From NCBI RefSeq assembly GCF_004959935.1, contig NZ_SMYN01000011.1, forward strand, positions 1-64,000: DNA of 64,000 nucleotides, read 5' to 3'. How positions within the stretch are numbered: position 1 is the stretch's first letter; the number at the start of each line of letters is the position of its first letter. A program made the position numbers and the translations under genes. This DNA comes from Falsirhodobacter xinxiangensis. GTDB taxonomy: Bacteria; Pseudomonadota; Alphaproteobacteria; Rhodobacterales; Rhodobacteraceae. Positions 25,758-36,220 of this stretch are shown piece by piece. Below the pieces are notes generated by a model that searched no databases, was not told the DNA's origin, and saw nothing but the letters and a program-made list of their open reading frames with translations.

Positions 25758-26255
25758 TCAGGCTTCGGCAGCCTTGCGGCGGCGTTTCGCGGCAACGCCG
25801 CCCATGCCCAGCAGGGCAGCGCCCAGCAGCAGGCCGGCAGCCGGCAGCGGAACCGGAGCGGGCGACTCGGTGGTCCAGCTGACGGTGAAGCCGATCGGCT
25901 GTTTCGTTTCGCCGGTGGTGACGAAGAACGAGAACATGTCTTCGACCGAAGCGAAGTCGATCTCGCCAGCGCCATAGGCCAGTCTCGGCGTCGTCCAGGT
26001 CCACAGGTCCTTTTCGACCGAGTAGGACGTGCCGAATTTGACGGTGCCCAGATCGCCGGTGGTCTTACCGGTGGCGGCGATCACGAATTCGACCGAAAGC
26101 GGAGCCGTCGGCGTGAAGTCGAGGGTCTTGGTTTGATTGGCACCCAGCGTGAAGGTTTCGACGCCGTAGCTGTCGGGCTCCAGGGTGATTGCCGAAGCGG
26201 CAAAGGGGGCAAGCGCAAATGCGCCGGCGGCGACGATGGCCTTCATCATGGACAT
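25758..26255 (-). CDS. VPLPA-CTERM sorted surface protein
   Basis: A 165-residue secreted protein with an N-terminal signal peptide (MKAIVAAGAFALAPFAASA), a beta-rich domain of about 110 residues without recognised homology, and a C-terminal sorting tail. The tail is the VPLPAAG motif, a hydrophobic helix (LLLGAALLGMGGVAA) and a basic end (KRRRKAAEA). This is the VPLPA variant of PEP-CTERM signals, processed by an exosortase. GGAGG lies 8 bases before ATG 26255. It sits on the opposite strand inside the dcw cluster, with its own terminator, so it is probably an insertion into an older operon. No exosortase gene is visible here. Confidence 0.85.
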   Translation of the reverse strand: MSMMKAIVAAGAFALAPFAASAITLEPDSYGVETFTLGANQTKTLDFTPTAPLSVEFVIAATGKTTGDLGTVKFGTSYSVEKDLWTWTTPRLAYGAGEIDFASVEDMFSFFVTTGETKQPIGFTVSWTTESPAPVPLPAAGLLLGAALLGMGGVAAKRRRKAAEA

Positions 26256-26614
26256 GGGTGGTACCTCCTACTAAAAAAACAATCCCCGGTCGCGACGCGA
26301 TGGCGTCCCAACCGATAATGCAGGCGCGATAGCGGGGACGACACAATGGTTAGTGCGGGATTAACCGAGGGCCAAAGACAATCACGCATCTGCAGCAATA
26401 TCGCTCTCGCGATGCGCGAGGGATCGTGCGGCGCACATGCAAGGCGCGAATAATGCAACAATGGGTAGAACGTTCTTTGTCGAAGGGATGAAATTTTGTG
26501 CAGCGTCATCGCGGCGGATCGCGCGGGCGCACGCGGGGGTGACTCACGCGTGTTCGCCTTGCGCCGAACGGGAGGCCGTCGCATCTTCCGCGCGAACAAA
26601 GCAGGGGACAGCCG
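26256..26614. other. Intergenic region upstream of the VPLPA gene and murD
   Basis: 359 bp between divergent genes. It holds the ribosome site of the VPLPA gene, a CTCGCG/CGCGAG palindrome near 26404-26420, a GAACGTTC palindrome near 26470 that lacks LexA spacing, and a CtrA-like site. Because mraY is followed by a terminator, the promoter for the murD-to-ftsA half of the cluster should lie here, but I see no clear -10/-35 pair. Confidence 0.5.
26350..26364. promoter_or_regulatory. CtrA-like site
   Basis: TTAG (26350-26353), seven bases, TTAA (26361-26364) followed by CC. This is one base from the CtrA consensus TTAA-N7-TTAA. The same bases also form an inverted repeat, GGTTA/TTAACC, so another regulator is possible. 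Confidence 0.3.
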
Positions 26615-28018
26615 ATGATTCCGGTGCAGGGGTATGAAGGGCGCCGCGTCGCGGTGCTGGGTCTGGGCCGTTCGGGGCTGGCCACCGCGGCGGCGCTGCG
26701 GGCAGGCGGGGCCGAGCCGCTGGTTTGGGACGACAGCCCCGAAGCGCGCGAGAAGGCCGAGGCGGCGGGTTTCGCGCCGCATGATCTGACGCGCCAGAAT
26801 GCTTTCGACGATGTGGCGCTGCTGGTCGTCAGCCCCGGCATCCCGCATCTCTATCCCAGCCCCAATCCGGTGATTGCCCGCGCGATGGAACTGGGCGTTC
26901 CGGTGGACAACGACATCGGCCTGTTCTTCCGGTCCTTTGCCACAAAGGATTGGGATGCGTTCGACCAGATGCCGCGCGTGATCTGCGTGACTGGATCGAA
27001 CGGGAAGTCCACGACGACCGCGCTGATCCATCACATCATCGAAGACTCTGGCCGCCCCACCCAGATGGCCGGGAACATCGGCCGCGGCGTTCTGGACATC
27101 GACCCTGCGCAGGATGGCGAGGTGGTGGTGCTGGAGCTGTCCAGCTATCAGACCGACCTTGCGCGGGCGCTGACGCCGGATGTTGCGGTGTTCACCAACC
27201 TGTCGCCCGATCATCTGGATCGTCACGGCGGCATGGGCGGCTATTTCGCGGCCAAGCGGCGGCTGTTCACCGAAGGCGGCCCCGACCGTGCCGTGATCGG
27301 CGTGGACGAGGCCGAGGGGCGCTATCTGGCCAACCAGCTTGGCATGGGCGCGGCGGATGACCGGGTTATCCGCATCTCGTCGGGGCAGAAGCTGGAGGGG
27401 TTCGGCTGGGCGGTATTCGCGCGCAAGGGGTTCCTGTCGGAATGGCGGCGCGGGAAACAGGTGGCGTCGATCGACCTGCGCGCGATTTCGGGCCTGCCGG
27501 GGGCGCATAACCACCAGAACGCCTGCGCCGCCTATGCCGCCTGCCGCACGCTGGGCCTGTCGCCGAAGCAGATCGAGGGGGCGCTGTCCTCCTTCGCCGG
27601 GCTTCCGCATCGCAGCCAGCTGGTGGGCGAACGAGGCGGGGTGCGCTTCGTGAACGATTCCAAGGCGACGAATGTGGACAGCGCGGCCAAGGCGCTTCAG
27701 GCGTTCCCGCGCATCCGCTGGATCGCAGGGGGGCTGGGCAAGGATGGCGGCATCGCCGCGCTGGCTCCGCATCTGGGATCGGTGGCGAAGGCCTATTTCA
27801 TCGGCCATTCCGCCCGCGATTTCGCGCTTCAGGTCGGCACCACCCCGCATGAGATCTGCGAGACGATGGACCGCGCCGTGGCCCGCGCCGCCGAGGAAGC
27901 CGAAGCCGGAGAGGTCGTGCTTCTGGCCCCCGCCGCGGCCAGTTTCGACCAGTATCCGAACTTCGAAAAACGGGGCGAGGATTTCGCCGCCAAGGTCGCC
28001 GCGATTCTGGCGGGGTGA
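26615..28018 (+). CDS. murD: UDP-N-acetylmuramoylalanine:D-glutamate ligase
   Basis: A 467-residue Mur ligase adding D-Glu, the second stem residue. It has an N-terminal Rossmann loop, [20 protein letters not shown], the ATP loop [20 protein letters not shown] (about residue 125), [27 protein letters not shown] and the late motif [17 protein letters not shown]. First gene of the second half of the dcw cluster, after the VPLPA gene. It is followed by about 100 bp before ftsW. Confidence 0.96.
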   Translation: MIPVQGYEGRRVAVLGLGRSGLATAAALRAGGAEPLVWDDSPEAREKAEAAGFAPHDLTRQNAFDDVALLVVSPGIPHLYPSPNPVIARAMELGVPVDNDIGLFFRSFATKDWDAFDQMPRVICVTGSNGKSTTTALIHHIIEDSGRPTQMAGNIGRGVLDIDPAQDGEVVVLELSSYQTDLARALTPDVAVFTNLSPDHLDRHGGMGGYFAAKRRLFTEGGPDRAVIGVDEAEGRYLANQLGMGAADDRVIRISSGQKLEGFGWAVFARKGFLSEWRRGKQVASIDLRAISGLPGAHNHQNACAAYAACRTLGLSPKQIEGALSSFAGLPHRSQLVGERGGVRFVNDSKATNVDSAAKALQAFPRIRWIAGGLGKDGGIAALAPHLGSVAKAYFIGHSARDFALQVGTTPHEICETMDRAVARAAEEAEAGEVVLLAPAAASFDQYPNFEKRGEDFAAKVAAILAG

Positions 28019-28118
28019 TGCCGAAACAAGCATTTGCACTGGTCAGACAAGGGGCCTTGCGCTAGGCTTTGCGGCAGACCCGGATAACCGGGCATGAGCA
28101 GCAGACAGGCACATTCCC

Positions 28119-29285
28119 ATGACTGAAATGGTCCATGGCGCGATTCCCGTTCGCGCGTCCGATCCGGTTCTTCCCCGCTGGTGGCGCACGATCGACAAGT
28201 GGTCGATGACCTCGATCCTCGTGCTGTTCGGGATCGGCCTTCTGCTGGGGCTTGCAGCCTCGGTTCCGCTGGCGACGCGCAACGGGCTGGACCCGTTCTA
28301 TTACGTCCAGCGGCAGGCGTTCTTCGGCGTCATGGCGATGCTGGCGATGGTCGGCTGTTCGATGCTGACGCCCAACGGGGTGCGGCGTCTGGGCGTGCTG
28401 GGCTTTCTGGCGGCCTTTGCCGCGCTGGCGGTGTTGCCCTTCGCGGGCACCGACTTCGGCAAGGGCGCGGTGCGCTGGTTCTCGCTTGGTTTCGCGTCGT
28501 TCCAGCCGTCGGAATTCCTGAAGCCCGGTTTCGTCATCCTGACCGGCTGGCTGATGGCGGCGAGCCAGGAGCTGAACGGCCCGCCGGGCAAGCGCATCTC
28601 GTTTGCCGTGACCATGGTGATCGTGGCCTTCCTGTCGATGCAGCCCGACTTCGGTCAGGCCGCGCTGATCCTGTTCGGGTGGAGCGTGGTCTATTTCGTC
28701 GCCGGGGCGCCGATGGTGCTGATCGGCGGGTTCATGGGCGCGGTCGTCTTTGCGGGAACGCTGTTCTACGAATCGTCCGAACACTTTGCGCGGCGGATCG
28801 ACGGGTTCCTGAACCCCGACCTCGACCCGCGCACCCAGCTTGGATACGCCACCAACGCCATCATGGAGGGTGGGTTCTTCGGTGTCGGCGTGGGCGAGGG
28901 GCAGGTGAAATGGTCGCTGCCCGACGCGCATACCGACTTCATCATCGCGGTGGCGGCGGAAGAATACGGCCTGATCCTCGTGCTGTGCATCATCGCGCTT
29001 TACGGCGTGGTCGTGGTGCGCAGCCTGTTCCGTCTGATGCGGGAACGTGATCCGTTCATCCGGCTTGCGGGAACGGGTCTGGCCTGCATCTTCGGCGTTC
29101 AGGCGATGATCAACATGGGCGTCGCCGTGCGTCTGCTGCCCGCCAAGGGGATGACGCTGCCCTTCGTCAGCTATGGCGGATCGTCGGTGATCGCGGCGGG
29201 CATCACGGTCGGGATGCTGCTGGCGCTGACCCGCACGCGGCCGCAGGGCCAGATCGGGGACATCCTGTTCAAGCGGGGCCGCTGA
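28119..29285 (+). CDS. ftsW: Septal peptidoglycan glycosyltransferase FtsW (SEDS)
   Basis: A 388-residue polytopic SEDS protein with about ten transmembrane helices. It polymerises lipid II at the septum as partner of FtsI. Family landmarks include [20 protein letters not shown] (about residues 115-134, including the essential region), [11 protein letters not shown] with the conserved Asp, [19 protein letters not shown] and [19 protein letters not shown] near the C-terminus. The stop overlaps murG as TGATG. Confidence 0.96.
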   Translation: MTEMVHGAIPVRASDPVLPRWWRTIDKWSMTSILVLFGIGLLLGLAASVPLATRNGLDPFYYVQRQAFFGVMAMLAMVGCSMLTPNGVRRLGVLGFLAAFAALAVLPFAGTDFGKGAVRWFSLGFASFQPSEFLKPGFVILTGWLMAASQELNGPPGKRISFAVTMVIVAFLSMQPDFGQAALILFGWSVVYFVAGAPMVLIGGFMGAVVFAGTLFYESSEHFARRIDGFLNPDLDPRTQLGYATNAIMEGGFFGVGVGEGQVKWSLPDAHTDFIIAVAAEEYGLILVLCIIALYGVVVVRSLFRLMRERDPFIRLAGTGLACIFGVQAMINMGVAVRLLPAKGMTLPFVSYGGSSVIAAGITVGMLLALTRTRPQGQIGDILFKRGR

Positions 29286-30352
29286 TGGCACCGCTGCTGC
29301 TGATCGCCGCCGGGGGAACCGGGGGCCACATGTTCCCCGCGCAGGCCTTGGCCGAGGCGATGGTGGCGCGCGGCTGGCGGGTGAAGCTTTCGACCGACGC
29401 GCGGGGTGCGCGATACGCGGGTGGCTTCCCGGATGCGGTGAAGATCGAGGAGGTGGCTTCGGCCACCTTTGCCCGTGGCGGGTTGGCCGCGAAGGCGCTG
29501 GTGCCGCTTCGGATCGGGGGGGGCGTTCTGTCGGCCATGGCTGCGATGCGGCGTGACCGGCCAGCGGTGGTGGTGGGCTTCGGAGGATACCCCTCGATCC
29601 CGGCGCTGGCGGCGGCGACGATCCTGCGATTGCCGCGCGCGATCCATGAACAGAACGGCGTGCTGGGCAAGGTGAACAGGATCTTCGCCCCTCGCGTCGA
29701 TGTCGTTGCCTGTGGCGTGCCGCTCGACGGCGCGCTGCATACCGGCAACCCGGTGCGCGCGTCGGTGCTGGAACGCGCGGGGGCGCCCTATATCCCGCCG
29801 GGGGATCATCCGATGAACGTGCTGGTGATCGGCGGCAGCCAAGGGGCGCGCATCCTGTCGGATGTGGTGCCCGCTGCCATCGCGGCGCTGCCGGGCGACC
29901 TGCGCCGGAACGTCCGCGTGGCGCATCAGGCACGGGCCGAGGACGGCGCGCGCGTGACCGAAGCCTATGCCAATGCCGGCATCGTGGCCGAGGTGCAGCC
30001 CTTCTTTGCCGACGTGCCTGCGCGGCTGGCGGAGGCGCAGCTTGTGATCTCGCGGTCGGGCGCGTCTTCGGTGGCCGACATCTCGATCATCGGGCGTCCG
30101 TCCATCCTGATCCCCTTTGCCGCCGCCGCGGGCGATCACCAGACCGCCAATGCGCGCGGGCTGGTCGCGGGCAATGCGGCGGTTCTGATCCCCGAGGCCC
30201 AGCTTGACGTTCCGGCGCTTGTGGGCCAGATGACCGCCATCCTGACGCAGCCTGATGCCGCCACGCAGATGGCTCGCAACGCGCTGGCCCTTGGCCGGCC
30301 CGACGCCACCGACCGTCTGGTCGCCGTGGTCGAAGAATTGAGGAAGACATGA
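29285..30352 (+). CDS. murG: Lipid II synthase (N-acetylglucosaminyltransferase MurG)
   Basis: A 355-residue peripheral membrane GT-B glycosyltransferase that adds GlcNAc to lipid I. It starts [20 protein letters not shown] with the glycine-rich G loop. It also has [37 protein letters not shown] and the second glycine loop [18 protein letters not shown]. The UDP-GlcNAc site [20 protein letters not shown] and [11 protein letters not shown] are intact. Overlaps both neighbours. Confidence 0.97.
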   Translation: MAPLLLIAAGGTGGHMFPAQALAEAMVARGWRVKLSTDARGARYAGGFPDAVKIEEVASATFARGGLAAKALVPLRIGGGVLSAMAAMRRDRPAVVVGFGGYPSIPALAAATILRLPRAIHEQNGVLGKVNRIFAPRVDVVACGVPLDGALHTGNPVRASVLERAGAPYIPPGDHPMNVLVIGGSQGARILSDVVPAAIAALPGDLRRNVRVAHQARAEDGARVTEAYANAGIVAEVQPFFADVPARLAEAQLVISRSGASSVADISIIGRPSILIPFAAAAGDHQTANARGLVAGNAAVLIPEAQLDVPALVGQMTAILTQPDAATQMARNALALGRPDATDRLVAVVEELRKT

Positions 30353-31746
30353 ACGCCGCAACCAAACTGCCGGGCGAACTCGGCCCGATCCATTTCGTCG
30401 GCATCGGGGGGATCGGCATGTCCGGCATCGCCGAGGTGCTGATGACCTTGGGTTACAGCGTGCAGGGATCGGACGCCAAGGCATCGAAGATCACCGAACG
30501 GCTGGTTGGACTTGGGGCGAGTTTCTTCGAAGGGCAGCGGGCCGAGAATATCGGCGATGCGGCGGTGGTGGTGATCTCCAGCGCGATCAAGAAGGGCAAT
30601 CCGGAGCTGGAGGAGGCGCGCCGCCGCCAGCTTCCCGTGGTGCGGCGAGCCGAGATGCTGGCCGAGTTGATGCGCCTGCGGTCGAACATCGCGGTGGCCG
30701 GAACGCATGGCAAGACGACCACGACCACGATGGTTGCGACGCTGCTGGACAAGGGCGGTTTCGATCCCACGGTCATCAATGGCGGGGTGATCCACGCTTA
30801 CGGCTCGAACGCGCGGGCCGGGGCAGGGGAGTGGATGGTGGTCGAAGCGGACGAAAGCGACGGTTCTTTCAACCGTCTGCCCGCGACCATCGCCATCGTG
30901 ACCAACATCGATCCCGAGCATATGGAGCACTGGGGCAGCTTCGACGCGCTGCGCAAGGGGTTCCAGGATTTCGTCACCAACATCCCGTTCTATGGGCTGG
31001 CCGTCTGCTGCACCGACCATGCCGAGGTTCAGGCGCTGGTGGGCCGCGTGACCGACCGCCGCATCGCGACCTTCGGCTTCAACGCGCAGGCGGACGTGCG
31101 GGCGGTGAACCTGCGATACGAGAACGGCATCGCGCATTTCGATGTGGCCTTGCAACAAGAGGGCACCGTGATCGAGGGCTGCACCCTGCCGATGCCGGGC
31201 GATCACAACGTGTCGAACGCGCTGGCCGCGGTGGCCGTGGCGCGGCACCTTGGCATGAAACGCGCCCAGATCCGCGAGGCGCTGGCGGCGTTCGGCGGCG
31301 TGAACCGCCGCTTTACCAAGGTGGGCGAGGTCTTGGGCGGCGTCACCATCATCGACGACTACGGCCACCATCCGGTTGAAATCGCGGCCGTCCTGAAGGC
31401 CGCGCGTCAGGCGACCAAGGGCCGCGTCATCGCCGTTCACCAGCCGCACCGCTTCACCCGCCTTGCCAGCCTGTTCGAGGATTTCTGCACCTGCTTCAAC
31501 GAGGCGGACGTCGTCGCGATTTCTGACATCTATGCGGCGGGCGAGGAGCCGATCCCCGGCGCGGGGCGCGACGATCTGGTGGCAGGGCTGATCGCCCACG
31601 GCCACCGCCACGCCCGCGCGATCTTGTCCGAGGAGGATCTGGAGCGGTTGGTGCGCGAACAGGCGCGTCCGGGCGACATGGTGGTCTGCCTCGGGGCGGG
31701 CACGATCTCGGCCTGGGCGAATGCGCTGCCGGGACGGCTGGGATGA
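30349..31746 (+). CDS. murC: UDP-N-acetylmuramate:L-alanine ligase
   Basis: A 465-residue Mur ligase adding L-Ala, the first stem residue. It starts with a Rossmann segment, [19 protein letters not shown], then the ATP loop [18 protein letters not shown] (about residue 122), [25 protein letters not shown] and the C-terminal [20 protein letters not shown]. Overlaps murG by four bases and the next small gene by four bases. Confidence 0.97.
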   Translation: MNAATKLPGELGPIHFVGIGGIGMSGIAEVLMTLGYSVQGSDAKASKITERLVGLGASFFEGQRAENIGDAAVVVISSAIKKGNPELEEARRRQLPVVRRAEMLAELMRLRSNIAVAGTHGKTTTTTMVATLLDKGGFDPTVINGGVIHAYGSNARAGAGEWMVVEADESDGSFNRLPATIAIVTNIDPEHMEHWGSFDALRKGFQDFVTNIPFYGLAVCCTDHAEVQALVGRVTDRRIATFGFNAQADVRAVNLRYENGIAHFDVALQQEGTVIEGCTLPMPGDHNVSNALAAVAVARHLGMKRAQIREALAAFGGVNRRFTKVGEVLGGVTIIDDYGHHPVEIAAVLKAARQATKGRVIAVHQPHRFTRLASLFEDFCTCFNEADVVAISDIYAAGEEPIPGAGRDDLVAGLIAHGHRHARAILSEEDLERLVREQARPGDMVVCLGAGTISAWANALPGRLG

Positions 31747-31967
31747 GCGTCGGGCTGATCCTTGGCCTTGGCTGGCTGGCGGCGGCGCTGCTGGTGCTGC
31801 GGCGGCGCGGTCATGCGGTGGCGGGCTGGGCGCTGGCGGGGGCGGGCATTCCGATCCTCGGGCTGATCACCCTGCATCACGGGCCGTATTGGGGTCTTCT
31901 GGCGCTGGCGGTCGGCGTTCTGCCGCTGCGAACGGTGCTGCGGCGTGGGCGCGGGGTGATGCCATGA
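31743..31967 (+). CDS. DUF2484 small membrane protein
   Basis: A 74-residue protein with two to three predicted membrane helices ([45 protein letters not shown]) and arginine-rich loops. It matches the DUF2484 family found between murC and murB in Rhodobacterales. The function is unknown. ATGA overlaps with both neighbours mean it is translated with them, so a role in envelope synthesis is likely but unproven. Confidence 0.75.
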   Translation: MSVGLILGLGWLAAALLVLRRRGHAVAGWALAGAGIPILGLITLHHGPYWGLLALAVGVLPLRTVLRRGRGVMP

Positions 31968-32884
31968 CGATGCCTGCGGTGCGCGGCACCCTGACCGAAG
32001 GGCGGGCGCTGGCCGATCTGACATGGCTGCGCGTGGGCGGGCCTGCCGATTGGTTCTTCCAGCCCGCGGACGAGGAGGATCTGGTGCAGTTCCTTGCCGC
32101 GCTGGACCCTGCGGTGCCGGTGTTCCCGATGGGCGTCGGGTCGAACCTGATCGTGCGCGATGGGGGGATTCGGGCCGTGGTGATCCGTCTGGGGCGCGGC
32201 TTCAATGGCATCCGCATCGAAGGGGATCGTGTGATCGCCGGGGCGGCGGCGCTGGACGCGCATGTGGCGCGACGGGCGGCCGAGGCGGGGCGCAATCTGA
32301 CCTTCCTGCGGACGATTCCCGGCAGCATCGGCGGTGCGGTTCGGATGAATGCGGGCTGCTATGGCAGCTATGTCGCGGACCATCTGGTCGAGGTGCGGAT
32401 CGTCACCCGAGATGGCGCGCGGGTGATTTCTGCGGCGGATCTGAACCTTGCCTATCGCCAGTCCGACCTGCCCGAAGGCGCCATCATCACCGAAGCGGTG
32501 TTCCGCGCCGAGGGCGGCGTTCCGCAGGACCTCGCCCTGCAGATGGAGGGGCAGCTGGCCAAGCGCGACGCGACGCAGCCGGTCAAGGACCGCAGCGCCG
32601 GATCGACCTTCCGCAATCCGGTCGGGCATTCGTCCACCGGCCGCGACGACGACACGCACGAGATGAAGGCGTGGAAGGTCATCGACGACGCCGGAATGCG
32701 CGGTGCGACCATTGGCGGCGCGCAGATGAGCGAGAAACATTCGAATTTTATGATCAATGCCGGGGGCGCAACCGCCGCCGACCTGGAAAATCTGGGCGAG
32801 GCCGTCAGAAAGAGGGTTTTCGAGACGGCGGGGATCAGGCTAGAATGGGAAATCATGCGGGTCGGCGAACCTGCTGACAAATAA
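31964..32884 (+). CDS. murB: UDP-N-acetylenolpyruvoylglucosamine reductase
   Basis: A 306-residue FAD enzyme that reduces UDP-GlcNAc-enolpyruvate to UDP-MurNAc with NADPH. The FAD domain shows [36 protein letters not shown] and [20 protein letters not shown]. The substrate domain has [12 protein letters not shown] with the catalytic Ser and [16 protein letters not shown]. It is a type I/II-like short form. ATG 31964 overlaps the DUF2484 stop. Confidence 0.96.
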   Translation: MTMPAVRGTLTEGRALADLTWLRVGGPADWFFQPADEEDLVQFLAALDPAVPVFPMGVGSNLIVRDGGIRAVVIRLGRGFNGIRIEGDRVIAGAAALDAHVARRAAEAGRNLTFLRTIPGSIGGAVRMNAGCYGSYVADHLVEVRIVTRDGARVISAADLNLAYRQSDLPEGAIITEAVFRAEGGVPQDLALQMEGQLAKRDATQPVKDRSAGSTFRNPVGHSSTGRDDDTHEMKAWKVIDDAGMRGATIGGAQMSEKHSNFMINAGGATAADLENLGEAVRKRVFETAGIRLEWEIMRVGEPADK

Positions 32885-32924
32885 CAAGATGTGACCCGGA
32901 AAACCGGGCGCTTTGAGGCAGTAG

Positions 32925-33848
32925 ATGGCGGGATTGTCTGGCAGGACGTTCCGCAAGGTTGCAGTTCTGATGGGCGGCCCCTCGGCAGAGCGCGAGGTGT
33001 CGCTGTCCAGTGGGCGCGAATGCGCGGCAGCCCTGCGGATCGCAGGATACGATGTGGTCGAGGTCGATGCCGGCCCCGATCTGGCATTGCGTCTGGCCGA
33101 AATTGCCCCCGATGGCTGTTTCAATGCCCTGCATGGCCGCTGGGGCGAGGATGGCTGCGTGCAGGGCATCCTCGAATGGCTGCGGATTCCCTATACGCAT
33201 TCCGGGGTGTTGGCCTCGGCGCTGGCGATGGACAAGGCGCGGGCCAAGGACGTTTTCGCCGTCGCGGGCCTGCCGGTCGCGCAGAGCGTGATCGCGGATC
33301 GTGACGCGGTGGAGGCGGGGCATGTCCTGCCGCCGCCCTATGTGGTCAAGCCGAACAACGAAGGCTCCTCGGTCGGCGTCTATATCGTCCACGAGGCCGC
33401 GAATGCGCCGCCGAAGCTGTCGGCGCAGATGCCGGCGAGCGTGATGGTCGAAACCTATGCGCCGGGGCGGGAGCTGACCGTGACGGTCATGGGCGACCGT
33501 GCCCTGTGCGTGACCGATATCGTGACCGAGGGCTGGTATGACTATGACGCGAAATACCGCCCCGGCGGATCGCGCCATGTCGTGCCCGCCGACCTGCCGG
33601 AAGCCATCACGCAGACCTTGATGGACTATGCCATCCGCGCCCATGCCGCGCTGGGCTGCCGTGGTGTCAGCCGCAGCGACTTCCGCTGGGACGAGGCGCG
33701 GGGGCTGGACGGGGTCGTGCTGCTGGAGGTGAACACCCAGCCGGGCATGACGCCGACCTCGCTTTCGCCCGAACAGGCCGCGCAGTGCGGCATTTCGTTT
33801 CCGGACCTGTGCGACTGGATCGTGAGGGACGCCTCATGCGACAGGTAG
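32925..33848 (+). CDS. ddl: D-alanine:D-alanine ligase
   Basis: A 307-residue ATP-grasp enzyme that makes D-Ala-D-Ala for MurF. It has the N-terminal [40 protein letters not shown], the ATP-grasp stretch [16 protein letters not shown], and the Mg/active-site tail [13 protein letters not shown] and [17 protein letters not shown] precedes the ATG. Its last 13 bases overlap ftsQ. Confidence 0.95.
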   Translation: MAGLSGRTFRKVAVLMGGPSAEREVSLSSGRECAAALRIAGYDVVEVDAGPDLALRLAEIAPDGCFNALHGRWGEDGCVQGILEWLRIPYTHSGVLASALAMDKARAKDVFAVAGLPVAQSVIADRDAVEAGHVLPPPYVVKPNNEGSSVGVYIVHEAANAPPKLSAQMPASVMVETYAPGRELTVTVMGDRALCVTDIVTEGWYDYDAKYRPGGSRHVVPADLPEAITQTLMDYAIRAHAALGCRGVSRSDFRWDEARGLDGVVLLEVNTQPGMTPTSLSPEQAAQCGISFPDLCDWIVRDASCDR

Positions 33849-34711
33849 GGCCGCGCCGCGATCCCGCGCCGACGCGGGCGCAATACCGGTTGCAGCGGCT
33901 GCTGCTGACGCCGATCTATCGCAAGCTGATCCGCGTGGGCCTTCCGGTTTTCCTGATGACCATGGCGGTCGGGCTTTACCTGTCTTCCGAGGATCGGCGG
34001 AATGCGCTGACCGGTGGCTTTGCCGCGATGCGGGAAAAGCTGGAACAGCGCCCGGAATTCATGGTCGGAACGTTGGCCGTGAAAGGCGCGTCGCCGCAAC
34101 TGACCGAGACGATCGAGCGCTATCTGGCGCTGCCGCTGCCGCAAAGTTCGTTCGCGATAGATCTGGAAGCCGTGCGCCAGAAGATCGAGACGCTGGACGC
34201 CGTTGCCCGCGTCGATGTGCGCGTGCAGCCGGGCGGGGTGCTTCAGGCCGTCGTGACCGAACGGGTGCCTGCGCTGGTCTGGCGGTCGGCGGCGAATGTC
34301 GAACTGCTGGATGCGACCGGCCACCGCGTGACGCTGGTGCATGACCGCGCCGACCGGAACGATCTGCCGCTGGTGGCGGGCAAGGGCGCGAACGTCGCCG
34401 CCCCCGAGGCGCTGGCCATCATCGCCGCGGCCGAGCCGATTATGCCCCGCGTGCGCGGCCTGATCCGGATGGGCGAGCGGCGGTGGGACATCGTGCTGGA
34501 CCGCAACCAGCGCATCCTTTTGCCGGTGGAGAACCCCGTCGCCGCGCTGGAGCGGATCATCGCGCTGGATCAGGCGCAGGATCTGCTGGCCCGCGACGTG
34601 ATCGCCATCGACCTGAGATTGAAGGACCGACCCGTGCTGCGACTTGCGCCATATGCGCAGGCCGAACTTCGCCGTGCACGCGGGATGAAATTGAGCGGGA
34701 GCGCATTATGA
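33836..34711 (+). CDS. ftsQ: Cell division protein FtsQ
   Basis: A 291-residue bitopic membrane protein. It has a short basic cytoplasmic tail ([20 protein letters not shown]), one membrane segment ([16 protein letters not shown], about residues 38-53), a POTRA domain (from about residue 75, [20 protein letters not shown]) and the FtsQ beta domain with [19 protein letters not shown]. It links FtsL/FtsB to FtsW/FtsI. ATG 33836 has GAGGGA upstream. Overlaps ftsA by four bases. Confidence 0.94.
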   Translation: MRQVGPRRDPAPTRAQYRLQRLLLTPIYRKLIRVGLPVFLMTMAVGLYLSSEDRRNALTGGFAAMREKLEQRPEFMVGTLAVKGASPQLTETIERYLALPLPQSSFAIDLEAVRQKIETLDAVARVDVRVQPGGVLQAVVTERVPALVWRSAANVELLDATGHRVTLVHDRADRNDLPLVAGKGANVAAPEALAIIAAAEPIMPRVRGLIRMGERRWDIVLDRNQRILLPVENPVAALERIIALDQAQDLLARDVIAIDLRLKDRPVLRLAPYAQAELRRARGMKLSGSAL

Positions 34712-36039
34712 CCGACCTCTATCAGTCGCAGCGGGCGATGCGGAACATGCGCCGCGCGGCGATCCAGCGCGGTGTCGTCGCGGTTCTGGACGTGGGCACG
34801 TCCAAGATCGCCTGCCTCGTGCTGCGGTTCGACGGGCCGGAGCGGTTGGAGGACGAGGGCATCGGCTCAATGGCCGGCCAAAGCCAGTTCCGCATCATCG
34901 GCGCGGCGCTGACCCGGTCGCGCGGGGTCCGCTTTGGCGAGATCAGCGTGATGAACGAGACCGAACGCGCGATCCGCACCGCGGTGCAGGCCGCGCAGAA
35001 GGAAGCGAACGTGCGCGTCGATCACGTCATCGCCACCTTCTCGGGTGGGGAGCCGCGCAGCTATGGCCTTGCCGGATCGTGGGAGCTTCAGGATTCGGTC
35101 GTGACCGAACAGGACGTGGCGCGGGTGCTGTCGGCCTGCGACGTGCCCGACATCGGGTTCGGGCGCGAGGTGATGCACGCCCAGCCGGTGAACTTCGCGC
35201 TGGACCACCGTTCGGGTCTGGGCGATCCGCGCGGACAGATCGGCAACCGCCTGGCCTGCGACATGCACATGCTGTCGGTCGATGCTTCGACCATCCAGAA
35301 CCTGCTTTACTGCATCAAGCGCTGCGATCTGGAACTGGCTGGGATCGCGTCGTCATCCTACGTCTCGGGCGTTTCCTCGCTGGTGGAGGACGAGCAGGAG
35401 TTGGGCGCCGCCTGCATCGACATGGGCGGCGGATCGACGGGCCTGTCGATCTTCATCAAGAAACACATGATCTATGCCGACACGGTCCGGATGGGCGGCG
35501 ATCACGTCACCTCCGACATCTCCAAGGGTCTGCAGGTGCCGCTGGCGACGGCGGAAAAGATCAAGACCAAGTTTGGCGGCGTTCACGCGACCGGCATGGA
35601 CGACCGCGAGATGATCCAGATCGGCGGCGATTCCGGTGACTGGGACAAGGACACCCGCACCGTCAGCCGGGCCGAGCTGATCGGCATCATGCGCCCGCGC
35701 GTGGAGGAGATTCTGGAGGAGGCCCGCGCCCGTCTGGATGCGGCGGGATTCGATCACCTGCCCAGCCGCCAGATCGTGCTGACGGGCGGGGCGAGCCAGA
35801 TCCCCGGCCTCGATGGGTTGGCCGCGCGCATCCTTGGCCAGCGCGTGCGTCTGGGCCGTCCGTTGCGGGTGCAGGGGTTGCCGAAACAGACGACGGGTCC
35901 GGCATTTTCCTCTGCCGTCGGCTTGTGTCTTTTCGCCGCACATCCGCAGGACGAATGGTGGGATTTCGAGATTCCCGCCGAACGCTATCCCGCGCGGTCG
36001 CTCAAGAAAGCCTTCCGCTGGTTCAAAGACAACTGGTGA
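34708..36039 (+). CDS. ftsA: Cell division protein FtsA
   Basis: A 443-residue actin-fold ATPase that anchors FtsZ to the membrane. It has phosphate 1 VVAVLDVGTSKIACLVLRFD (about residue 24), the 1C domain (RGVRFGEISVMNETERAIRT), phosphate 2 ACIDMGGGSTGLSIFI, and adenosine motif IVLTGGASQIPGL. The C-terminal end ARSLKKAFRWFKDNW is an amphipathic membrane helix. Followed by about 180 bp of regulatory sequence before ftsZ. Confidence 0.96.
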   Translation: MTDLYQSQRAMRNMRRAAIQRGVVAVLDVGTSKIACLVLRFDGPERLEDEGIGSMAGQSQFRIIGAALTRSRGVRFGEISVMNETERAIRTAVQAAQKEANVRVDHVIATFSGGEPRSYGLAGSWELQDSVVTEQDVARVLSACDVPDIGFGREVMHAQPVNFALDHRSGLGDPRGQIGNRLACDMHMLSVDASTIQNLLYCIKRCDLELAGIASSSYVSGVSSLVEDEQELGAACIDMGGGSTGLSIFIKKHMIYADTVRMGGDHVTSDISKGLQVPLATAEKIKTKFGGVHATGMDDREMIQIGGDSGDWDKDTRTVSRAELIGIMRPRVEEILEEARARLDAAGFDHLPSRQIVLTGGASQIPGLDGLAARILGQRVRLGRPLRVQGLPKQTTGPAFSSAVGLCLFAAHPQDEWWDFEIPAERYPARSLKKAFRWFKDNW

Positions 36040-36059
36040 CAACCATATCCGGTAAGTCC

Positions 36060-36118
36060 AAGCGAAATGCCGCCGAAAATGGCGGCGATCCAACCATATT
36101 TTGTGGGCGATTTCGCTT
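36060..36118 (+). promoter_or_regulatory. Structured RNA element between ftsA and ftsZ
   Basis: A 9-bp outer stem, AAGCGAAAT (36060-36068) with ATTTCGCTT (36110-36118), encloses a perfect hairpin GCCGCC-GAAAAT-GGCGGC (36069-36086) and a small CCA/TGG hairpin. TT follows. It may be a partial terminator or an RNA processing site that sets the FtsA/FtsZ ratio. Confidence 0.45.
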
Positions 36119-36124
36119 TTGCGC

Positions 36125-36153
36125 GTGACCTGTGGCGCGCTTGCGTCTAAAAT
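36125..36153 (+). promoter_or_regulatory. Candidate ftsZ promoter
   Basis: GTGACC (36125-36130), a 17-bp spacer and TAAAAT (36148-36153) form a reasonable sigma-70 promoter about 70 bp before the ftsZ ATG. It allows FtsZ to be made apart from the long upstream transcript. Confidence 0.5.
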
Positions 36154-36220
36154 CGGAAATCAACGCGGGAAAAAGGTGCCCTTGAACGGTGCCGCATACA
36201 CGAACACAGGCGGATAGCTG

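Noticed and set aside
26465-26480. LexA site at the GAACGTTC palindrome
   Set aside because: There is no second GTTC or GAAC at the required seven-base spacing.
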